NCBI GenBank assembly: GCA_003140705.1
Contig: PLKU01000552.1
Coordinates: 1,806-14,044 of the forward strand
Direction of reading: 5' to 3'
Origin: Acidobacteriaceae bacterium
GTDB taxonomy: Bacteria > Acidobacteriota > Terriglobia > Terriglobales > Acidobacteriaceae
Length of the DNA stretch: 12,239 nt
The notes beneath the pieces were generated by a model. The model was not told the origin of the DNA, did not search any database, and saw nothing but the letters and a program-made list of their open reading frames with translations. Made by a program: the position numbers and the translations under genes. Position 1 is the stretch's first letter; every line of letters begins with the position of its first letter. Shown here piece after piece: positions 7,095-12,239 of the stretch.

Positions 7095-10000
7095 TTGGTA
7101 GTTGCCGATGAGCACAAACGGCGCCCAGTAGAACGGATGCGAGTACTTCGACTCTTTGCCCGCGGCGGTTTCAGCCTGCTCGAGCTGAGGTCCCCGCTCT
7201 TTTGTGCTGTTCGGCGTTGCGGCACCTGCATCGTGGAGCAGCGCCAACTGCGCCTGTCGCAGGGCCTCCGCTTTGCCCGCCGAAGGATTCTTGACCCAGC
7301 GGACATAGAAGTCACTCATCAATCGGCTAGTACTGGCGTCGTTCACATCCCACAGCGTGGCCAGCACCGCTTCCGCATCCTTTTGCTGAGCGATCATTCC
7401 CAGGCTATCCATCTCAGTGCCGTCCCTGGTCTTGTAATCCTTCGCGGTGCTGCAGGCCGAGAGGGTCAGCAGGCGTGTTCCGTGAAAGGCAACCGTGGAA
7501 TGTTCCATCTCAGAGAGATTCCACTCATAGCCCTTGTCTTCTCCGCTGTCCTCTCCGCCGAGCATCAGGAATGGCTCTTCGCCGCTGCCCGTTTCCACCA
7601 CGAAGTGGCTGGCAATATGGACTACGGGAAATCTCTTCTCCCCGCCAAGCTCCGTTTTCAGCGCGGCTAACGTGAACTGATCATTGGGGAGCAGCTTTCC
7701 TTCCATGGGGCCGTGCGAATCAGGCGCCGAGGGGTCATGGACCACCGCATCCAACTCCGGCATCACACCGGGCAATGCGGGCAGGCCGCCGTAGCTCCTT
7801 GACAGGCCCATCGCCAGCACACTGGGCTTGGTCCCGTTGGTCAGCGGTGAATCCGTCATATGACCGTAACTCTCGGGAGTAAAGAGAACGTTTTTGAAGC
7901 GCTCAATCATGTAGCTATGGCCGTCATAGAGCGCGGCCATGGGCAAGTACCGCAAGGCGTCGTCCAAGGACCAGAGCAGCGTTGGAACACCGGCTTGCGC
8001 GCTTGTGGGCGGTTCGATGGTCTTCAACTCACCTTCTACAGGAGCCACGACCATTGCGTACAACTGGGTAAGGAGTGGTTTGGGATCAGAGGTGCGCGCA
8101 GCGAGGTTCTCCACGACCTCAAACACCTTGCTGCGCAACTCTGCAGGGGTTGCCTTCAATGCGAACTTCTTGCGCGTAGTGGCCGTGACCACAATCGCGT
8201 AGACATGATCCTGCCCCATTAGAATACGGACGCCCATGACGCGCGGTCCCAGCTTTGCCAGCGTGCCCTGCAGATAGCTCTGGCTGGAGTCGTCTCCGGC
8301 TTGAAGTTCATTGTCTTTCGGGGCGGCGGACCTGGCCTCTAGCCCGGGAAATATGGTGCCGGTGAAAAAGGCGAAAACCTCTGTATTTCCCTGCGTAAGA
8401 CTGGCGTTCAGTTTCTTCAGTTGAGCAACTTCCGCTGGGGTGCGCGCCGGCTTGGCCTGTAGAGTCGCATGTTGAAGGCTCAATTCCTCAAGAGCGATTA
8501 CCTTTTGCTGCTGCGCGTCCAACTCGCTTTGCGCTTTTTGTTGCACGGCATTCAGTTTCAGGGGTTCAACTTTAGCCGCGGCATCGGGAGCGGCACCGCG
8601 CACCACGTCTTTCAACTCCTGTTCCTTGAGGAGATCGAGAACCTGTTCAGCTTCGCCAAGCCTGCCGGTTTCGACAAGGAGCTCGGCCAGAATCCGATAT
8701 GTGGATGACCTCGACTGCGTAAATCCCGCTTGCAAATCTTTTTCCAGACCGACGATGTTCTTGCGAATCTGCTGATAGCTGTTCACCGCGTCCAATCCGA
8801 AGAAGATTGCTATCTCCGGGCGATGCTGCTTTTGGAAGCCGATCATCATCGCGGTATCGATTGCGCCCTGCATGTCCGGATCGCCTGCGGACTTGGCCAG
8901 TTCCAAGGCGGCGAGTGAATACGGAAACGCTGTCTGCGGCTGCCCCATTTGCGCATAGGCCGCGCCAATGAAGCCCAGAGCCATGGCTTCTCCGCGTGTC
9001 TCTTTCACTTCGCGCCAAACAGGAAGCGATTGGAAGCTGACCTCCAGCGCCTTGTTGAACTGACCCAAATCGAGATACGCTTTGCCGAGATTGCTCAAAG
9101 TCATTGCTTCGCCGCGGCGGTTTCCCACTTCACGCCAGATGGGCAAGGCCTGGTTATAGAAGCCCAATCCCTTCTGGGTTTGACCCAAATCGGCATAAGC
9201 CCTGCCTATATCGTTCAGATCAAGCGCCTCTCCGTTGCGGTTTCCCACTTCACGCCAGATGGGCAACGCCTGGTTGAGATAATCCAACGCGGTTTGCTTC
9301 TGCCCCAGATCGGAATAGACGCGGCCTAAATAATTCAGCGTGCTCGCCTCACCTTGGCGGATACCGAGTTCACGCCAGATCGCGAGCGCCTGATTGTAGG
9401 CCTCGAATGACTTCTGCTTCTGCCCCATATCGGCATAAGTGCGTCCGATGTTCCATAGAGTCAGCGCCTCGCCTGCGCGGTTTCCCTCTTGGCGCCACAG
9501 AGGCAGGGCCTGATTGAGATAGTTGATCGATTCGGACCCTCGGCTCATATCGCTATACACCCTTCCGATAGCGTCTAGTGCGCCGGCCTGGCCGTTGATC
9601 GAGCTCGTTTCGCGCGAGATCGTCAGCGCCTGATTCAGGAGATCCAGCGCCTTGTCCTCCTGTGCAAGATTGGAATAGGTCCGGCCGATGTTCCAAAGAG
9701 TCAGCTCTTCGCCCCGGCGATTGCCCGTCTCCCGCATCACCGGCAGGGCCTGGTTGAACATGTCCAGTGCCTTGTCCTCCTGGCCCAGGTCTGCATAAAC
9801 CCTGCCGATATAGTTCTGCGTCAGCGCCTCGCCGCCGCGGCTACCACCGTTGTGCTCAATGGTCAGGGCCTGGTTGTAGTCGTCCAGGGCCTTATTCGTG
9901 TTGCCCGCCTCACGATAGAACTCGCCAAGATAATTCAGCTCGATCGCCACATTCCTCAAGTTCTTTGCGGATCGTGCTTCAGTGAGCTTCTGCTCGTGGT

Positions 10001-10109
10001 CCTTGGTTCGATCGTTCAACGACCCACTTTGGCCCGAGGCCAAAGATGCAGCTGTCAACAATCCAATGCTCAAGCAAGTAACAGTGCGAACTACTTTTGC
10101 CAAAGTCAT
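7092..10109 (-). CDS. Exported TPR-CHAT protein (caspase-clan peptidase domain)
   Basis: A protein of 1005 residues. The first 26 residues form a signal peptide (LSIGLLTAASLASGQ), which decides the ATG at 10109; an upstream in-frame start at 10199 would lie inside the caspase gene and bury the signal. Residues about 52-450 are ten tetratricopeptide repeats of exactly 40 residues (consensus GEALTLxxIGRxYxDLGQ, then ALDxxNQALPIWREVGNR). A further TPR-like helix pair and a coiled coil (about 508-565, rich in Q, K and E) follow. The CHAT domain occupies roughly 625-1005, with the presumed catalytic His835 in HIASHF and Cys886 in LTLSACSTA, ending PFYWAPFVLIGNY as usual for CHAT. CHAT domains are separase/caspase-like cysteine peptidases, typically controlled by the attached repeats; known relatives act in cell-death and phage-defence systems, though those are mostly cytoplasmic. 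The gene lies 34 bases after the caspase stop and is probably cotranscribed with it. Confidence 0.9.
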   Translation of the reverse strand: MTLAKVVRTVTCLSIGLLTAASLASGQSGSLNDRTKDHEQKLTEARSAKNLRNVAIELNYLGEFYREAGNTNKALDDYNQALTIEHNGGSRGGEALTQNYIGRVYADLGQEDKALDMFNQALPVMRETGNRRGEELTLWNIGRTYSNLAQEDKALDLLNQALTISRETSSINGQAGALDAIGRVYSDMSRGSESINYLNQALPLWRQEGNRAGEALTLWNIGRTYADMGQKQKSFEAYNQALAIWRELGIRQGEASTLNYLGRVYSDLGQKQTALDYLNQALPIWREVGNRNGEALDLNDIGRAYADLGQTQKGLGFYNQALPIWREVGNRRGEAMTLSNLGKAYLDLGQFNKALEVSFQSLPVWREVKETRGEAMALGFIGAAYAQMGQPQTAFPYSLAALELAKSAGDPDMQGAIDTAMMIGFQKQHRPEIAIFFGLDAVNSYQQIRKNIVGLEKDLQAGFTQSRSSTYRILAELLVETGRLGEAEQVLDLLKEQELKDVVRGAAPDAAAKVEPLKLNAVQQKAQSELDAQQQKVIALEELSLQHATLQAKPARTPAEVAQLKKLNASLTQGNTEVFAFFTGTIFPGLEARSAAPKDNELQAGDDSSQSYLQGTLAKLGPRVMGVRILMGQDHVYAIVVTATTRKKFALKATPAELRSKVFEVVENLAARTSDPKPLLTQLYAMVVAPVEGELKTIEPPTSAQAGVPTLLWSLDDALRYLPMAALYDGHSYMIERFKNVLFTPESYGHMTDSPLTNGTKPSVLAMGLSRSYGGLPALPGVMPELDAVVHDPSAPDSHGPMEGKLLPNDQFTLAALKTELGGEKRFPVVHIASHFVVETGSGEEPFLMLGGEDSGEDKGYEWNLSEMEHSTVAFHGTRLLTLSACSTAKDYKTRDGTEMDSLGMIAQQKDAEAVLATLWDVNDASTSRLMSDFYVRWVKNPSAGKAEALRQAQLALLHDAGAATPNSTKERGPQLEQAETAAGKESKYSHPFYWAPFVLIGNYQ
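8757..9956 (-). repeat. Ten-unit 120-bp DNA repeat encoding the TPR array
   Basis: Ten consecutive 120-bp units, each coding for one 40-residue TPR. The registers are 9956-9837, 9836-9717, 9716-9597, 9596-9477, 9476-9357, 9356-9237, 9236-9117, 9116-8997, 8996-8877 and a degenerate 8876-8757. The segments at 9117-9146 and 9237-9266 are identical over 30 bases, exactly one period apart. Units 3 and 5 share LWNIGRTY, while 2, 4 and 6 share GRVY, suggesting that pairs of units were duplicated together. Confidence 0.9.
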
Positions 10110-10143
10110 TTTTCGTCTTTCGATACCCGGACCCGTTATCGAA

Positions 10144-11412
10144 TTACGGCAGGGCTTTCCTGGCCGCCGCTTCGGCTGCTCGAAGCGCAAAATCCGCATC
10201 CGGCGAACTCCTGGTCATCACGGGATGCTGATGCAGCCCCGCGGCGGAAACACGATGAGCCACTTGTTGCGCCACTTCGGCATAGACCTGGCTCAGTGGC
10301 ACCATGCCCTTATCATTCTTCAACGCCTGAAGCAGGAAGTAGGTGAAGTACCCGTGGCGCAGTTCGTCGCTTTCAAGAGACTCCTCGTTGACCTGACTGG
10401 CCGACATCACGATTCGCCCAGTACCTTCGCTCATCCGCGCCAGCATTTGCTGAGACGGCCCCGTATTTGCAGGTCCCGCGCCCGTCGTGCCAGAGTTCAT
10501 CTGGGCCGATTCATTTTTCATGGAGCCGCCGCTGTAACAGGTATCCAAGATGACCGCAGTGCGCAACGCCTTCATGCGTGTTGCAACCGCATTCGCCAGC
10601 TCGACCATGGGATACGCAGTGGCAAACATGGCGTCCTCGTCGAATTTGCCAGCGTTGTAGACCTCGGTGTCGTAGGTGACCAGATAATTTGCTCCACCCG
10701 CGGTGTCCATGGTTCTCGGCGTGCCGTGCGTTGCAACATAAATCAGCACCAGGTCATTGGGCTGCGCACGGCGGGCGATCATGTTCAGCTCTTCTTTGAT
10801 TTTCTTCGTGGTGGCCTGCTCATCAATCAGCACTAGAACATTGGCTGCTGGGAAATTGCCAATCCCCGGATCCTTCAATTGTGCTGCAATCGCATTTGCA
10901 TCCGCGGTTGTGTAGTTCAGGCGTGGAATTTCATGGTCGCTAAAGTGGCCGATCCCGATGACAAGCGCCCACTTCTGCTGCACCGGGCCGGGCGGCGGCG
11001 CAGGTTTGACGGGGGTGGATGCCGCGTCTCCCTCGGCGGTAAGGCCGCGCCCGCCCGGCGTGGCGAGCACGAGAGGGTTCAGTCCTTCCTGGAGCGATTC
11101 TGAACCATTGAAACGCGCTTTTTCCAACGCATATTTGGCAAGCGCGTCGTGGCCAAGCTTCTGCTCCACGAGACTGCGGTAGTACCAGGCGTCCCCCAGT
11201 TCTCCGCATTCTGAAACTGCGTGCTTGAGCAGTTGCAATGCGTCTTCAAATGCGGCCCGGTCGGCCTGGGGGCTGATCCGCTCCAGCGCTTGAACCACCA
11301 GATCCTTGCCTGCCCCGCAGCGTGCCCCCTGGCACCACGCGGGCAGGGAAACGCAGGCTGTAGCAGCCACCAGGGCCGAGCGCGCCACGAAGCTTCGCCA
11401 ACCGCTTCTCAT
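10144..11412 (-). CDS. Exported C14 caspase-family (metacaspase-like) peptidase with short helical repeat region
   Basis: A protein of 422 residues. The N-terminus is a signal sequence (SALVAATACVSLPAWCQG); a lipoprotein site at Cys20 (ATAC) is possible but weak. Residues about 35-105 look like one or two TPR-type helical pairs (GDAWYYRSLVEQKLGHDALA), followed by a Pro/Ala-rich linker. The caspase domain runs from about 148 (WALVIGIGHF) to about 410. The dyad is intact: His229 in YVATHGTP and Cys292 in ILDTCYSGG. Bacterial members of this family cleave after basic residues and are often secreted or regulatory. The ATG overlaps the TGA of the preceding gene by ATGA, implying translational coupling, and the TPR-CHAT gene follows 34 bases after the stop. 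The substrate is unknown; the partner CHAT protein is an obvious candidate. Confidence 0.9.
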   Translation of the reverse strand: MRSGWRSFVARSALVAATACVSLPAWCQGARCGAGKDLVVQALERISPQADRAAFEDALQLLKHAVSECGELGDAWYYRSLVEQKLGHDALAKYALEKARFNGSESLQEGLNPLVLATPGGRGLTAEGDAASTPVKPAPPPGPVQQKWALVIGIGHFSDHEIPRLNYTTADANAIAAQLKDPGIGNFPAANVLVLIDEQATTKKIKEELNMIARRAQPNDLVLIYVATHGTPRTMDTAGGANYLVTYDTEVYNAGKFDEDAMFATAYPMVELANAVATRMKALRTAVILDTCYSGGSMKNESAQMNSGTTGAGPANTGPSQQMLARMSEGTGRIVMSASQVNEESLESDELRHGYFTYFLLQALKNDKGMVPLSQVYAEVAQQVAHRVSAAGLHQHPVMTRSSPDADFALRAAEAAARKALP

Positions 11413-12239
11413 TTTGCCGCCACAGATTGACGCGCCCGCGCCTTCATTGCGGTGAGCACATGTGCGCTCACTCCACCACCGGTCAGACCTTGCTGGCCTG
11501 CAGCGCTCAGGTCGAAATTGACGGCCTTCGAGGAACGGATCGTCTGCGCGACCGTGTCGTCGTCCACACCGGACTTGATCATTGAAATCACCTGGGCATT
11601 GGTGAGCGCTTTTGCTGGCGCAGTGGACTTGATGTCCGATCCCGATTTCGCATTCAGTTTTTCAATCTTGATTGTTGTCGGCGTGCCTTTCTGGATCTGC
11701 TGATCCTCGAGCTTTCTGTAATGTTCGATTGCCGTCTCAATGCGCTTCTGGGGTTGAAGAAAGTACTTCTCGACTGGTTTTGCATCAATGGCTTTACCGT
11801 AGTTAATGGCTGCTTCGTCGAGGAATTTCATTGCGGACGCTTCATCCTCGGCCTGATAGGCCAGCGCCTCATCGGCCACGCCAATGTTGTACAGCCGGTA
11901 AGCATCGTCTTGCAGCTTGGGAAGCGGGGGGGCTGTCTCAAACGTCTCCTGGGCGCGCTGCCACAATCCGGCCTCCGCCAGCTTGTCGCCCGCATCAAGC
12001 GCGCCTTTTTGCCGCGCAAGATATACCTCCACCGACTCTTCGGTGTTCACGAGGTGTTGGGCGATCTGGCGCACGGCATCGGCCATCAGCAGCGCTTGGA
12101 GCTCATCATCGGTCGGAGGATTCAGAGCCTCGCTGCTTGTTCCACCTTTGATCCGTTTCCATGTGGTGGTGACTGCTCCTTTCACGCCCCCGGACGCAGA
12201 GTTGCCAAAGCCGTCAAACTCTTCGTCGTATTTCGCGGT
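11409..12239 (-). CDS. Protein of unknown function, C-terminal 276 residues (5' end outside window), first visible gene of the caspase operon
   Basis: The frame stays open to the right edge, with protein-like sequence (YDEEFDGFGNSASGG) before the in-frame GTG at 12185, so that GTG is probably internal and the gene continues upstream. Visible regions: a helical stretch near the edge (LLMADAVRQIAQHLV), a TPR-like or helical-repeat middle (GDKLAEAGLWQRAQETFE and RLYNIGVADEALAYQAEDE), a linker (PTTIKIEKLNAKSG), and a C-terminal module of about 60 residues (11606 to about 11430: LTNAQVISMIKSGVDDDTVAQ, then NFDLS, GVSAHVLTAM). This last pattern resembles a short domain I recall from acidobacterial hypothetical proteins. 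I do not recognise a function. Tight coupling to the caspase (ATGA overlap) suggests a partner, substrate or regulator. The resemblance of its middle to exported TPR-like lipoproteins is only an impression. Confidence 0.75.
   Translation of the reverse strand, partial: TAKYDEEFDGFGNSASGGVKGAVTTTWKRIKGGTSSEALNPPTDDELQALLMADAVRQIAQHLVNTEESVEVYLARQKGALDAGDKLAEAGLWQRAQETFETAPPLPKLQDDAYRLYNIGVADEALAYQAEDEASAMKFLDEAAINYGKAIDAKPVEKYFLQPQKRIETAIEHYRKLEDQQIQKGTPTTIKIEKLNAKSGSDIKSTAPAKALTNAQVISMIKSGVDDDTVAQTIRSSKAVNFDLSAAGQQGLTGGGVSAHVLTAMKARARQSVAAK

Noticed and set aside
8757..9956. Regular DNA repeats considered as a CRISPR array
   Set aside because: The period is 120 bp, the whole unit is conserved at protein level, and it encodes TPRs in an open frame.
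9982..10836. Long open frame of 284 codons on the plus strand
   Set aside because: It lies antisense to the caspase and CHAT genes, whose catalytic motifs are intact; it has no recognisable domain and is a product of high-GC codon use.
7092..12239. Gasdermin or Craspase-type defence system
   Set aside because: No gasdermin-like gene or CRISPR effector is present in the window and both peptidases carry export signals; only the clan relationship is supported.

Overview
The window looks like a piece of an Acidobacteriota chromosome (Terriglobia-like). This is inferred from moderately high G+C, Sec signal peptides that end in Ala-Gln, and a gene mix of large exported beta-helix glycosidases, ThuA-like proteins and caspase-like proteins. 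No rRNA or other marker gene is present, so the assignment is tentative. No tRNA, insertion sequence, CRISPR array or phage gene was seen.

Layout: (1) Positions 1-2940 (+) hold the 3' part of a large protein with two pectate-lyase-3/GH55-type right-handed beta-helix modules followed by an SMP-30/gluconolactonase-like beta-propeller. (2) A 426-base gap carries a plausible sigma-70 promoter and leads to an O-methyltransferase at 3367-4377 (+). (3) Convergent to it, on the minus strand, is a short carbohydrate-related cluster transcribed right to left: an exported ThuA-like protein (5944-6978), then an unusual in-frame chimera (4469-5893). The chimera joins the front half of an acetylxylan-esterase-type alpha/beta hydrolase, cut just after its nucleophile Ser, to the back half of a GH28 polygalacturonase. 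(4) Upstream on the same strand is a three-gene block, 12239 to 7092, also transcribed right to left. It encodes a partial protein of unknown function with a short C-terminal conserved module, an exported C14 caspase (metacaspase-like) and an exported TPR-CHAT protease-like protein. The first two genes overlap by 4 nt (ATGA) and the last two are 35 nt apart, so they very probably form one operon.

The left half reads as plant or microbial polysaccharide breakdown outside the cytoplasm. The right half is the most intriguing part. Two different caspase-clan peptidases, each with an intact His/Cys dyad and each with an export signal, are encoded together with an accessory protein. This suggests a periplasmic or cell-surface proteolytic pair; no effector or substrate gene is visible in the window. 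The TPR array of the CHAT protein is a striking 120-bp DNA repeat with a secondary two-repeat pattern.
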